Assembly: GCF_001186365.1 (NCBI RefSeq)
Contig: NZ_LDTZ01000016.1
Location: forward strand, 372,001-436,000
Reading direction: 5' to 3'
Length of the DNA: 64,000 nt
DNA from: Gordonia jacobaea
GTDB taxonomy: Bacteria > Actinomycetota > Actinomycetes > Mycobacteriales > Mycobacteriaceae
This document shows, piece by piece, positions 40,229-48,580 of this stretch; position 1 is the stretch's first letter, and the number at the start of each line of letters is the position of its first letter. The position numbers were made by a program, and so were the translations under genes. Under the pieces are notes generated by a model. The model saw nothing but the letters and a program-made list of their open reading frames with translations. It did no database searches and was not told the origin of the DNA.

Positions 40229-40990
40229 CTAGGTGACGGTGATCCCGCCGTCGACGGCGATCGTCTGGCCGGTGACGTAGCCGCCTGCTGCCGAGCTCAG
40301 CCAGATCGCGGTGGCTGCGAGTTCCGAGGGATCTCCCATGCGCCCCAACAGGACTCGTGGCATCTGCGACTCGATGTAACCGGGTGCGTAGGTGTCGGTC
40401 ATCTCGCTCTCGAAGAACCCGGGTGCAATCGCGTTGACGCGGATACCCTTTCGGGTTCCCCACTGTTGGGCAAGATCGCGGGTGAGGCCGACGATGGCGG
40501 CCTTGCTCGCCGCGTAGGCGGCCTGGGGGAGTCCTGCGGTGGTCAGGCCCAGGATGCTGGAGATGTTGACGATCGCGCTGCCCGGCTGCATGACACGGCC
40601 CGCGGCCTGAGCCATCCAGTACGAGCCGTTGAGGTTGACGTCGATGACCGAACGGAACTGCTCCGGCGTTTCACGCGTGGCAGGTACCGCGGTACCGATG
40701 CCCGCGTTGTTGATGAGGATGTCGACGCGGCCGAATGTTTCGACGGCGCTGTCGATCACGCGCTGGCAGTCCGCGGGGTCGGAGACGTCTGCGGCCACGG
40801 TCAGGGCTTTGCGTCCGAGCGCCTCTACTTGCGCAGCGGTCTCGGTCAGCCGGTCGGCGCGTCGGGCGGCGAGTACGACGTCGGCACCCGCCTCCGCGAA
40901 AGCCGTGGCGAAGCGGACACCGAGTCCCGACGACGCGCCGGTGACGACGACGACCTTGTCGGTGACGTTGAACAGATCGAGTACTGACAT
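40229..40990 (-). CDS. Short-chain dehydrogenase/reductase (3-oxoacyl-ACP reductase-like)
   Basis: A 253-residue NAD(P)-dependent oxidoreductase. Cofactor motif VVVTGASSGLGVRFATAFAE, NNAG in LINNAGIGTAVPA, catalytic Ser in IVNISSILGL and YxxxK in AAYAASKAAIVG; C-terminus YVTGQTIAVDGGITVT. It oxidises or reduces a hydroxyl/keto group. It lies 41 bp downstream of an acyl-CoA dehydrogenase on the same strand, so a role in beta-oxidation-like steps is likely (3-hydroxyacyl-CoA dehydrogenase-type). ATG 40990 is used; the much longer frame upstream overlaps the dehydrogenase gene. Confidence 0.9.
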   Translation of the reverse strand: MSVLDLFNVTDKVVVVTGASSGLGVRFATAFAEAGADVVLAARRADRLTETAAQVEALGRKALTVAADVSDPADCQRVIDSAVETFGRVDILINNAGIGTAVPATRETPEQFRSVIDVNLNGSYWMAQAAGRVMQPGSAIVNISSILGLTTAGLPQAAYAASKAAIVGLTRDLAQQWGTRKGIRVNAIAPGFFESEMTDTYAPGYIESQMPRVLLGRMGDPSELAATAIWLSSAAGGYVTGQTIAVDGGITVT

Positions 40991-41031
40991 GAAGTCTCTC
41001 CTGGGTCGATCGTGCGGGGATGTGTTGTGGG

Positions 41032-42849
41032 TCAGAAAATCTCGGGACGCGCGTCGAGCGTCGTGCGGTCGAGTGCCGCGAGGAGGTCGAACTGGGCGTC
41101 GACCTTCGGTAGTTCGTAGGTGAAGAAGTACTGCGCTGCGACGCGTTTGCCGTCGTAGAAATCTCCGGCCTTGTCTGCGACGGCGAGCAGTTGCTCGAGC
41201 CACATCCAGGCGATGACGATGTGTCCGGTGGCTTCGAGGTAGGCGGTGGCATTGGCGAGCGAGACCGCTACATCGCCTGCGGACCACACCTGCATGGTCA
41301 CGGTCACGAGTCGTTCGACGCGCCTGCGTAATTCGTCGGCCAGCGCTGCGGTGCCGGGGTTCGAGGCCGCGCGGTCGATGGTCTGGGTGATCGTGTTCGC
41401 GAGCAGTTCCAGGCCCGTGCCGCCGTTCATGACGACCTTGCGGCCGAGTAGATCGAGTCCGTGGATGCCGTGCGCGCCCTCGTGGATGGGGTTGAGACGG
41501 TTGTCGCGGTAGAACTGCTCGACCGGGAACTCGCGGGTGTAACCGTAGCCGCCGTGAATCTGGATGGCGAGATCGTTTGCGGTCAAACACCATTGGGATG
41601 GCCACGACTTGGAGATCGGCGTGAGTACATCGAGCAGCAGACCCGCTCGGGCTGCCTCGTTTGCGTCTCCGGTCTGCTGCAAATCGACGAGCTTGCCGGA
41701 GTACAGGCCGAGCGCGAGTGCTCCTTCGACATAGGCCTTCTGCGCCAACAACATTCGTTTGACGTCAGCGTGCTCGATGATCGGTACGGGCTTGGAGGTC
41801 GGGTCCTTCTGGTCGACCGGCCGTCCCTGAGTGCGGACCTTGGCGTACTCGAGGGAGGCGAGGTAGCCCGCGTAACCCAGTGATGTTGCGAGGAATCCGA
41901 CGCCGATGCGCGCCTCGTTCATCATGTGGAACATGTACTGGAGGCCCTTGTGCTCCTCGCCGACCAGGTAGCCGACCGCGCCGGGAACGGAGTGAGCGGG
42001 CGGAGTTGATTCAGCGCCGGGAACGGGTGAGTCTGCTGTGCCGTAGGTGCCGTCGCCGAAGTTGAGGAGGCAGTTGGTGGTCGCGCGCTGGCCCATCTTG
42101 TGGTTGAGGCCGACGAGTGCGACGTCGTTGCGGGTGCCGTCCGGCAGGTATTTGGGAACGATGAACAGCGAGATGCCCTTGACTCCCGGCTTGCCGCCCG
42201 GGGCCTTGGCGAGCACGAGATGCACGATGTTCTCTCCGAGTTCGTGGTCGCCTCCCGAGATCCACATCTTGGTTCCGGTGATGCGGTAGGTGCCGTCGTC
42301 AGTCGGTGTCGCCTTGGTCGTGATGTCGGCGAGGGAGGATCCGGCCTGCGGCTCGGACAGGCACATCGTGCCGAAGTAGCGCCCCTCGACCATCGGGCGC
42401 ACCCACGTGTCGATCTGCTCTGGTGTGCCGTACTCGGCGATGAGGTTGGCGTTGCCGATCGTGAGGAACGAGTACGACGACATGCCTGCGTTGGCTGCCT
42501 GGAACCATGACTGCGCAGCGAGACTGACGACGGTGGGCAATTGCATTCCGCCGAGCGATTCGTCGAACGAGCCCGCACCCAGGCCGGCCTTGATGAACTC
42601 GGCGATGCCCGACTGGATTTCCTCGGGCAAGACGACGGCACCGTCGTCGCCGACGTAGGGCTCCTCGGTGTCGCCGAGGCGATTGACCGGCGCGAAGCGT
42701 TTGGTCGCGAGGTCGGCGGCGAGTTCGAGCACGGCGTCGAACGTGTCGCGTGAGTGTTCGGCGAAGCGTTCGCGCTCGGTCAGTGACTCGACGTCGAGCC
42801 ACTCGTAGAGCATGAATTCGAGGTCGCGCTTGGAGATCGGTTCGGCCAT
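41032..42849 (-). CDS. Acyl-CoA dehydrogenase, long (DmdC-like) form
   Basis: A 605-residue FAD enzyme, longer than ordinary acyl-CoA dehydrogenases (about 390) because of an extra C-terminal domain. Motifs: TMCLSEPQAGSSLADITTKA, YRITGTKMWISGGDHE, MMNEARIGVGFLATSLGYAG and AIQIHGGYGYTREFPVEQFY. The long form includes 3-methylmercaptopropionyl-CoA dehydrogenase (DmdC) and many FadE proteins; the natural substrate is not readable here. Operon with the SDR downstream and divergent from a TetR gene with a palindromic operator, which together look like a small acyl-CoA catabolic unit. Confidence 0.9.
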   Translation of the reverse strand: MAEPISKRDLEFMLYEWLDVESLTERERFAEHSRDTFDAVLELAADLATKRFAPVNRLGDTEEPYVGDDGAVVLPEEIQSGIAEFIKAGLGAGSFDESLGGMQLPTVVSLAAQSWFQAANAGMSSYSFLTIGNANLIAEYGTPEQIDTWVRPMVEGRYFGTMCLSEPQAGSSLADITTKATPTDDGTYRITGTKMWISGGDHELGENIVHLVLAKAPGGKPGVKGISLFIVPKYLPDGTRNDVALVGLNHKMGQRATTNCLLNFGDGTYGTADSPVPGAESTPPAHSVPGAVGYLVGEEHKGLQYMFHMMNEARIGVGFLATSLGYAGYLASLEYAKVRTQGRPVDQKDPTSKPVPIIEHADVKRMLLAQKAYVEGALALGLYSGKLVDLQQTGDANEAARAGLLLDVLTPISKSWPSQWCLTANDLAIQIHGGYGYTREFPVEQFYRDNRLNPIHEGAHGIHGLDLLGRKVVMNGGTGLELLANTITQTIDRAASNPGTAALADELRRRVERLVTVTMQVWSAGDVAVSLANATAYLEATGHIVIAWMWLEQLLAVADKAGDFYDGKRVAAQYFFTYELPKVDAQFDLLAALDRTTLDARPEIF

Positions 42850-42941
42850 GACACTTTCCTTGGGGCAGCGGATTGCTGACTGCTCGACACGACGATCCGA
42901 TCACACGATCAGACGTGACGGAATCGTCGTCCTAAGCAGTC

Positions 42942-42967
42942 GCTCATTTTATGAGCACTCGCTTATA
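42942..42967. promoter_or_regulatory. Overlapping inverted repeats and promoter of the tetR/acyl-CoA dehydrogenase pair
   Basis: GCTCAT-TTT-ATGAGC (42942-42956) is a perfect repeat, and TATGAGC-N4-GCTTATA (42950-42967, one mismatch) overlaps it. A TATACT element at 42964-42969 could be the -10 box of the tetR gene. Likely the TetR operator controlling both directions. Confidence 0.65.
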
Positions 42968-43036
42968 CTGCCTGGTGTGCCGGTTGGGGTCAACCATCGG
43001 CCGGGAATTCGACGAGCGAAATGGGGTGACGGCGAC

Positions 43037-43624
43037 GTGACGACAAGGGAGTCGGCAGCAGCGCAGCGCATCCGCGATGCGGCGATCGTGTCGTTCGCTC
43101 AACTCGGCTATGCCGGCACGTCGACCCGTCAGATCGCGGCGTCGCTGAAGATGAGCGCCGCGGCGATGTACCCGCACTTCCGGTCGAAAGAGGACCTGCT
43201 GTACTCGATTGCCCTCGACGGACACCGCAGCGTCTACGAGGCGCTCCGCGAGGTCGACGACCCGTCGGACCCCTACGCCGTTCGTCTGGAGAACGTCGTG
43301 AGCGCCTTCGCGCGGTGGCAGGCGGAGCATCACGAGCTGGCCAAGGTGGTCCAGTACGAACTGGGTGCGCTCACCGCCGACCATTACCGCTCGATCAGCG
43401 CGGTTCGACGCAAGACGACCGCGATTCTGGCAACCATCGTCGCCGGAGGGGTGGCCGCCGGTGAGTTCGCGGCCGACGACCCCGACGATGTCGTGCTCGC
43501 CATCTCGTCGCTGTGCGTCGATGTGTGCCGCTGGTTCCCCAGCCGTGATCGCCGCGATCCCGGCACTTTGGGCACGGCGTACGCGCGTATGGCCCTGCGC
43601 ATGGTGCTGGCGCGCCAGCGCTGA
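43037..43624 (+). CDS. TetR-family regulator of the acyl-CoA dehydrogenase unit
   Basis: A 195-residue regulator with helix-turn-helix AAAQRIRDAAIVSFAQLGYA, TSTRQIAASLKMSAAAMYPHF and SKEDLLYSIALDGHRSVYE; the C-terminal ligand domain resembles the TetR_C group with KstR2-like layout. GTG 43037 is chosen (GGGGTGA about 8 nt upstream), but GTG 42977 is a strong alternative: it lies 7 nt after the TATACT box and could be a leaderless start, adding 20 residues. Divergent from the FadE-SDR unit, whose operator lies between them. Probably binds an acyl-CoA. Confidence 0.85.
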   Translation: MTTRESAAAQRIRDAAIVSFAQLGYAGTSTRQIAASLKMSAAAMYPHFRSKEDLLYSIALDGHRSVYEALREVDDPSDPYAVRLENVVSAFARWQAEHHELAKVVQYELGALTADHYRSISAVRRKTTAILATIVAGGVAAGEFAADDPDDVVLAISSLCVDVCRWFPSRDRRDPGTLGTAYARMALRMVLARQR

Positions 43625-43641
43625 TTCGACGCCCAACCGCA

Positions 43642-43701
43642 CGCTCACCCATTTCCTTCCCGCTTATTGAATTCAATAAGCCGGAAGGAAACGGGTGAGC
43701 G
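43642..43701. terminator. 60-bp near-perfect palindrome between convergent genes
   Basis: The two 30-nt halves meet at GAATTC with no loop and pair at 28 of 30 positions (one A-C and one C-C mismatch). Left end CGCTCACCC, centre GCTTATTGAATTCAATAAGC. It sits between the tetR stop (43624) and the aldehyde dehydrogenase stop (43754). It can form a cruciform or a long terminator hairpin in both directions. Confidence 0.75.
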
Positions 43702-43753
43702 GGACTGCACCACTGTTGAATCAGCCGTGTCAGTTACCTCGCGGACGTGAACC

Positions 43754-45250
43754 TCAACCGCGCGCGATCCACGTCGTCTTGAGTCCGGTGAACTTCTCGA
43801 TCGCATGGACCGACAGGTCCGAACCGAACCCCGACGCGCCGAAGCCGCCGAAAGGTGTTCCGGGGGAGAGGGCGTCGACGGTGTTGATCGAGACGGTCCC
43901 GGCGTGCAGAGTGTCCGACATCCGTAGGGCGCGGTCGAGATTCGACGTCCATGCCGATGCTGCGAGCCCGTACGGAGTGTCATTGGCCAGGGCGACGGCC
44001 TCCTCCTCGGAATCGAACGCGATCACCGACAGCACCGGGCCGAAGATCTCGTCGGTCATCACAGTCGAATCGGCGGGAAGGTCGACGACGACGGTGGGTT
44101 CCATGAAGCATCCGACGTCGCCGATTCGGTTGCCGCCGAGTGCTATTCGTCCGTCCACGCGTGCCTGATCGACGAAGCCGAGGACGAGGTCGAGTTGCTT
44201 GCGCGTCACCATGGCGCCCGTCGTCGAAGCCGGGTCGAGCGGGTCGCCCGGCCGATACGCCGCGGCTTTCTCGACGACCTTGTCGACGAATTCGTCGAGT
44301 ATCTCGCGCTGCACCAGTAGTCGGCTGTTGGCGGAGCAGACCTCACCCTGATTGCCGAAGATGCCGAAACAGGCCATTTCTGCGGCGGCGTCGAGGTCGG
44401 CGCAGTCGGCGAACACCAGGTTGGGACTCTTGCCACCGCACTCGAGCCAGACCTGCTTCATGTTCGATTCCGCGCTGTAGGCCAAGAACTTCTTCCCGAC
44501 CTCCGTGGAGCCGGTGAATGTCAGGCACTGCACGTCGGGATGGAGCCCGAGCGCGCGACCGGCGTCGGCGCCCAGGCCCGGCACGACGTTGAAGACGCCG
44601 GGTGGGATCCCGGCTTCGACCGCGATCTCGGCCATGCGCAGAGCCGAAAGCGGGCTTTCCTCAGCAGGTTTGAGAACGACGGTGTTGCCCGCGGCCAGTG
44701 CGGGTGCGACCTTCCACGCCGCGATGTCGAGCGGAAAGTTCCAAGGAACAACTGCGCCGACGACGCCGAGCGGCACTCGGCGAACCATGGCGACGCTGCC
44801 GTCTGCGGTCGGGGGCAACTCGCCCGGGATCTTGTCGGCCACCTCGCCGTAGAAGCGGAAAACAGCTGCGGCGCCGGGGACCTCGACCTCGTAGGAATCG
44901 CGGATCGCCTTGCCCATCTCCAGCGTCACGAGCGTCGCGAGTTCCTCGGCATGCTGTTCGATCAGGGTGGCGAAGCGGATGAGTATCGCCCCGCGCTCGC
45001 CGGCGGACAGCTTCGACCAGCGCCCGTCATCGAAGGCGCGACGCGCAGCGACAACAGCGGCGTCGACGTCCTCGGTGTTGCAGGCGGCGACGGAGGCGAG
45101 CACGGTGTCCGTCGCCGGATTCACCACGTCGAAGGTCGCGCCCGACCGCGCGGCAACCCACTGGCCGTCGATGAACGCCTCCGAGCAGAAGGTGATCTCT
45201 CCGGCGCGAGCGGACCAGTCGATGGAGGTGAGGTCGGGTAGATCGGTCAT
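43754..45250 (-). CDS. NAD(P)-dependent aldehyde dehydrogenase
   Basis: A 498-residue enzyme of the ALDH superfamily. Motifs: VPWNFPLDIAAWKVAPALAA, TFTGSTEVGKKF, catalytic Glu in WLECGGKSPN, catalytic Cys in FGNQGEVCSANSR, and EIFGPVLSVI. Closest in style to PuuC-type gamma-glutamyl-aminobutyraldehyde or betaine-aldehyde dehydrogenases, so amine-derived aldehydes are plausible substrates. ATG 45250 selected. Divergent from the NCS1 permease-GMC oxidoreductase pair across 325 bp with several inverted repeats, and convergent with the tetR gene. Confidence 0.92.
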   Translation of the reverse strand: MTDLPDLTSIDWSARAGEITFCSEAFIDGQWVAARSGATFDVVNPATDTVLASVAACNTEDVDAAVVAARRAFDDGRWSKLSAGERGAILIRFATLIEQHAEELATLVTLEMGKAIRDSYEVEVPGAAAVFRFYGEVADKIPGELPPTADGSVAMVRRVPLGVVGAVVPWNFPLDIAAWKVAPALAAGNTVVLKPAEESPLSALRMAEIAVEAGIPPGVFNVVPGLGADAGRALGLHPDVQCLTFTGSTEVGKKFLAYSAESNMKQVWLECGGKSPNLVFADCADLDAAAEMACFGIFGNQGEVCSANSRLLVQREILDEFVDKVVEKAAAYRPGDPLDPASTTGAMVTRKQLDLVLGFVDQARVDGRIALGGNRIGDVGCFMEPTVVVDLPADSTVMTDEIFGPVLSVIAFDSEEEAVALANDTPYGLAASAWTSNLDRALRMSDTLHAGTVSINTVDALSPGTPFGGFGASGFGSDLSVHAIEKFTGLKTTWIARG

Positions 45251-45575
45251 GACTCCATCGTGACCGTGTTTCTGCATGTGCGATAGATCAGGCGGCGCCG
45301 ATTTATCTGACTTTCTACATCGGCCTGGTCGATGCAAGGTGTGCTGGGCTGGTTGCGCTCTCCGTCCGCGCCGAGAAGTGGTGGGGCGTCGAAGGTCATC
45401 TGTTCTCCAGATGTAAAAGACCGGAAGTTTCTGTTTTCCCGGTGATAGCGGTCACCCCGATACTTGCTGAACAGCCCCGACGCCGTGGCCGCGATTCCAT
45501 CCGAGTCACTCACCCGTGACTCGCGAACAGACACCCGCATTGGGCAACACAGCAACAGAGCAGAGGTATCTCCCG
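45251..45575. promoter_or_regulatory. Divergent regulatory region, aldehyde dehydrogenase / NCS1 permease
   Basis: A 325-bp gene-free stretch. It contains the shared island motif at 45316-45339, CATCTG-N5-CAGATG at 45397-45413, and GGTGA-N6-TCACC at 45441-45456. These inverted repeats are about 45-80 bp apart, as expected for a promoter region bound by more than one dimeric regulator. An in-frame GTG at 45516 would extend the permease N-terminus. Confidence 0.5.
45316..45339. promoter_or_regulatory. Island motif copy 1 (TACATCGG-N4-GTCGATGCA)
   Basis: TACATCGG-N4-GTCGATGCA followed by AGG. The same element occurs at 61099-61122 before the FAD monooxygenase, with 19 of 24 bases identical and most differences in the spacer. 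The CATCG/CGATG arms make it an imperfect palindrome. Confidence 0.6.
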
Positions 45576-46997
45576 ATGAACACGTCAACCCAGCCGTCGA
45601 CGGGCTCAGCTCCGTCGGTGGAGCGCCGCACCATCGACCACATTCCGCACGACGAGCGCCACGGCAGGGCGCGCGACATCTTCACCGTGTGGTTCGGCTC
45701 CAACATCATGTTGCTGACGATCATCACCGGCGCTCTGGCGACCACCGTGTTCGGGCTGCCGTTCTGGGCGGGCGCGATCGCGGTGGTCGCGGGCAACCTC
45801 GTCGGCGGTGTGGTCATGGCACTGCACGCGGCGCAGGGCCCGCAGATGGGTGTGCCCCAGATGCTCCAGACCCGAGCGCAATTCGGCTCGCTCGGCAGCC
45901 TGCTCGTCGTGGTCCTCGTCGTCTTCATGTACTTGGGTTTCTTCGCGTCGAACGCGGTGCTCGGCGGCAAGGCCTTTGCCGAAGTGACCGGGCTGCCGGA
46001 CAACTGGGCGATCTTCATCATCGGTGCCATCAGCGTCGTCGTGACCATGATCGGCTACAAGCTGATTCATTCGATGGCGGCAGTGCTGTCAGTTGTCGCG
46101 GGTCTGGCCCTTCTTCTCGCATTCATCTGGATGATCGGCGTCAACGGGTTGCCGACTGATACCTGGCACGGCGACGGATTCACCTGGGCAGGCTTCATGG
46201 CGACGTTCTCCGCGGCGGCCCTGTGGCAGATCGCCTATGCGCCCTACGTCTCGGACTACACGCGCTACCTGCCGCGCGACACCGGTGTGAAGACCGCCTT
46301 CTGGGCAACGTATGCGGGATGTGTTCTCGGGTCGGTACTTCCGATGCTGCTCGGTGTGCTGATCGGCGCCGCACTGCCCGACTCCGACACCCTCACAGGC
46401 ATGGGCACGTTGACCCATGGGATCTCGACGGGGCTGTTCCTCGTCTTCGCCGTCGGTATCAGCGTCACCAACGGCATGAACCTCTACTGTGGTGCGCTCT
46501 CGACGATCACCGTGGGACAGAACATCTTTCCCCGATGGCGAGCTGAGGCGAAGAGTCGTGCGGTCATCGCGCTCGTGCTGTTCGCCCTCGCGATGTTGCC
46601 CGCACTGCTCAGTGCAGACGACTTCCTGGCCAACTACGCCAACTTCTTGGCTCTGCTGCTGTGCGTCCTGATTCCTTGGACCGCGGTCAATCTCGTCGAC
46701 TACTACCTCCTGCGCCACGGCGAGTACGACATCGAGTCACTCTTCCGTCGCGATGGCGGCGTGTACGGCCGATTCAACTGGATCGCCATCGCGTGCTACG
46801 CAATCGGTATCGGAGTGCAGATTCCGTTCCTGTCGACAACACTGTGGACCGGACCGCTGGCGAAAGAGATTGGCGGCGTTGATATCTCGTGGATTGTCGG
46901 ACTCGCGGTCATCTGCCCCCTCTACTACGTCCTGATGACCACCCGTAAGAGCGAGGCGTTGGCGAGCGCGAACCTGGCGTCAGAGCCGGCGGCATGA
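45576..46997 (+). CDS. NCS1-family nucleobase/hydantoin-type permease
   Basis: A 473-residue membrane transporter with about 12 helices. FTVWFGSNIMLLTIITGALA in the first helix and GPQMGVPQMLQTRAQFGSLG are typical of NCS1 proteins (CodB, PucI, Mhp1), as is QIAYAPYVSDYTRYLP in the middle. Members take up cytosine, purines, allantoin or hydantoins with Na+ or H+. ATG 45576 with AGAGG upstream is chosen; GTG 45516 is an alternative. It overlaps the GMC oxidoreductase gene by 4 bp, so the importer and the oxidase likely act on the same compound or its product. Confidence 0.88.
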   Translation: MNTSTQPSTGSAPSVERRTIDHIPHDERHGRARDIFTVWFGSNIMLLTIITGALATTVFGLPFWAGAIAVVAGNLVGGVVMALHAAQGPQMGVPQMLQTRAQFGSLGSLLVVVLVVFMYLGFFASNAVLGGKAFAEVTGLPDNWAIFIIGAISVVVTMIGYKLIHSMAAVLSVVAGLALLLAFIWMIGVNGLPTDTWHGDGFTWAGFMATFSAAALWQIAYAPYVSDYTRYLPRDTGVKTAFWATYAGCVLGSVLPMLLGVLIGAALPDSDTLTGMGTLTHGISTGLFLVFAVGISVTNGMNLYCGALSTITVGQNIFPRWRAEAKSRAVIALVLFALAMLPALLSADDFLANYANFLALLLCVLIPWTAVNLVDYYLLRHGEYDIESLFRRDGGVYGRFNWIAIACYAIGIGVQIPFLSTTLWTGPLAKEIGGVDISWIVGLAVICPLYYVLMTTRKSEALASANLASEPAA

Positions 46998-48580
46998 GCC
47001 AGCCTGACAACCCCGGTGCCCCTGATACACCCAGTGCCCCCTATATACCCAGTGTCACTGACTATCTCGTCGTGGGAGGCGGCACCGCAGGCTGCATCGT
47101 AGCGGCCCGCCTCAGTGAGGATCCCGCGGTGACGGTCACGGTCCTCGAGGCCGGTCCGAGTGACGAGCACGAACCCCGCGCCCGGTCGATTCGACGCTGG
47201 GCGGAGATGCTCGAGAGTGAGTACGACCAGGATTACCGGAGCGTGCCGCAAGAGCGCGGCAACTCCGGAATCCGGCAGGCGCGCATGCACATCCTCGGAG
47301 GTTGCGCGACGGCCAACACGATGATCACGTGGCGACCGCTGCGCGCGGACATGGACGAGTGGGTCGCGCTGGGGGCCGACGGCTGGGATGCCGACACGCT
47401 CGGCCGTTACTTCGACAAGCTCGTCACGCCCATTGCGCCTGTCGCAGAAGCCGACCGCAATCCGTACGTCGCCGACGTCGTCGACGCTGCTCGCTCGGCT
47501 CTCGATCTGCCGGCGCGAGCAGGCTGGAACCACGACGCCGACTTCGCCGAGACGGGTGAGGGGTCCGGTTTCTTCGACATCGGGTACACCCCCGAATCCA
47601 ACCTGCGATCGTCGACGTCGGTGCACGATCTGCACCCCGTACTCGCCGAGCGGCCCAATCTGACTGTGCTGCACCATGAACTGGCCAGTTCGATCCTCTT
47701 CGACGGAGACCGCGCAGTCGGAGTGCGGACCGTTGCGAGCGACGGTAGCGAGAGCGATCACTTCGCGACGCGCGAAGTGATCGTGTGCGCGGGTGCGATC
47801 GCTTCACCGGCCCTGCTGCAGCGCTCGGGGATCGGTCCGAGTGACGTGCTCACCCGGGCGGGAGTGCCGGTGCGCGTCGTCGCATCCGGCGTCGGCGAGA
47901 ACCTCATGGATCACGCCGAAGGTCTCATCGTGTGGGAAACCGATCGCGACGTGCCGTCGACCTGCGCCACCGGGTGGGATGCGGGCGCTGCGATGCGTGT
48001 CGACGAATCGAGGCCCGCACGTCCCGACGTGCTCATGCACTTCCCGGTCGAGGCCGTCGCCGACCATGCCGTCAGCTACGGCGTCGACATGCCCGAACGG
48101 ATCATCTCGATCGCGCCGAACGTCGCCAAGCCGCGCAGCCGTGGCCGAGTCCAGATCGTCGACGGCGATCCGTCGACTCCGCCGTCGATCGATTATCGCT
48201 ACTTCACCGACCCCGACGGCGTGGACGAGGCGATGCTCGTGGCGGGTATTCGTGCCGCACGACGCATCGCCGCGACCGCACCGATGTCGAAGTGGGTTGT
48301 GCGCGAAGTGTTCCCGGGCGAGGCCCTGCAGTCCGACGACGAACTGTCGTCGGCACTGCGGGCCACACATCAGACGGTCTACCACGTATCCGGAACCTGC
48401 AGGATGGGATCGGACGACGACCCGATGGCCGTGCTGGACCCATCGCTGCGAGTTCGTGGTGTCAGCGGTCTGCGCGTCGTCGATGCCTCTGTCTTCCCCA
48501 CGCTCACGTCGGTCAATCCCGTCGGCACCATCATGAGTGTTGCCGAACGCGCCGCGGAGATCATCGCTGCTCGACAGTGA
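46994..48580 (+). CDS. GMC-family FAD oxidoreductase (choline dehydrogenase-like)
   Basis: A 528-residue flavoprotein beginning ATG 46994 inside the permease stop. FAD motif YLVVGGGTAGCIVAARLSE near residue 17-35; GMC signature 2 VCAGAIASPALLQRSGIG; catalytic His in TVYHVSGTCRMGSD and partner Asn in TSVNPVGTIMSVAE. GMC enzymes oxidise primary alcohols to aldehydes, which the adjacent aldehyde dehydrogenase could then take to the acid. Substrate unknown. It converges with the APC permease gene, overlapping it by 20 bp tail to tail. Confidence 0.9.
   Translation: MSQPDNPGAPDTPSAPYIPSVTDYLVVGGGTAGCIVAARLSEDPAVTVTVLEAGPSDEHEPRARSIRRWAEMLESEYDQDYRSVPQERGNSGIRQARMHILGGCATANTMITWRPLRADMDEWVALGADGWDADTLGRYFDKLVTPIAPVAEADRNPYVADVVDAARSALDLPARAGWNHDADFAETGEGSGFFDIGYTPESNLRSSTSVHDLHPVLAERPNLTVLHHELASSILFDGDRAVGVRTVASDGSESDHFATREVIVCAGAIASPALLQRSGIGPSDVLTRAGVPVRVVASGVGENLMDHAEGLIVWETDRDVPSTCATGWDAGAAMRVDESRPARPDVLMHFPVEAVADHAVSYGVDMPERIISIAPNVAKPRSRGRVQIVDGDPSTPPSIDYRYFTDPDGVDEAMLVAGIRAARRIAATAPMSKWVVREVFPGEALQSDDELSSALRATHQTVYHVSGTCRMGSDDDPMAVLDPSLRVRGVSGLRVVDASVFPTLTSVNPVGTIMSVAERAAEIIAARQ

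Noticed and set aside
43642..43701. Phage attachment site, CRISPR repeat or transposon end
   Set aside because: It is a single palindrome with no target duplication, integrase, spacer array or transposase nearby.
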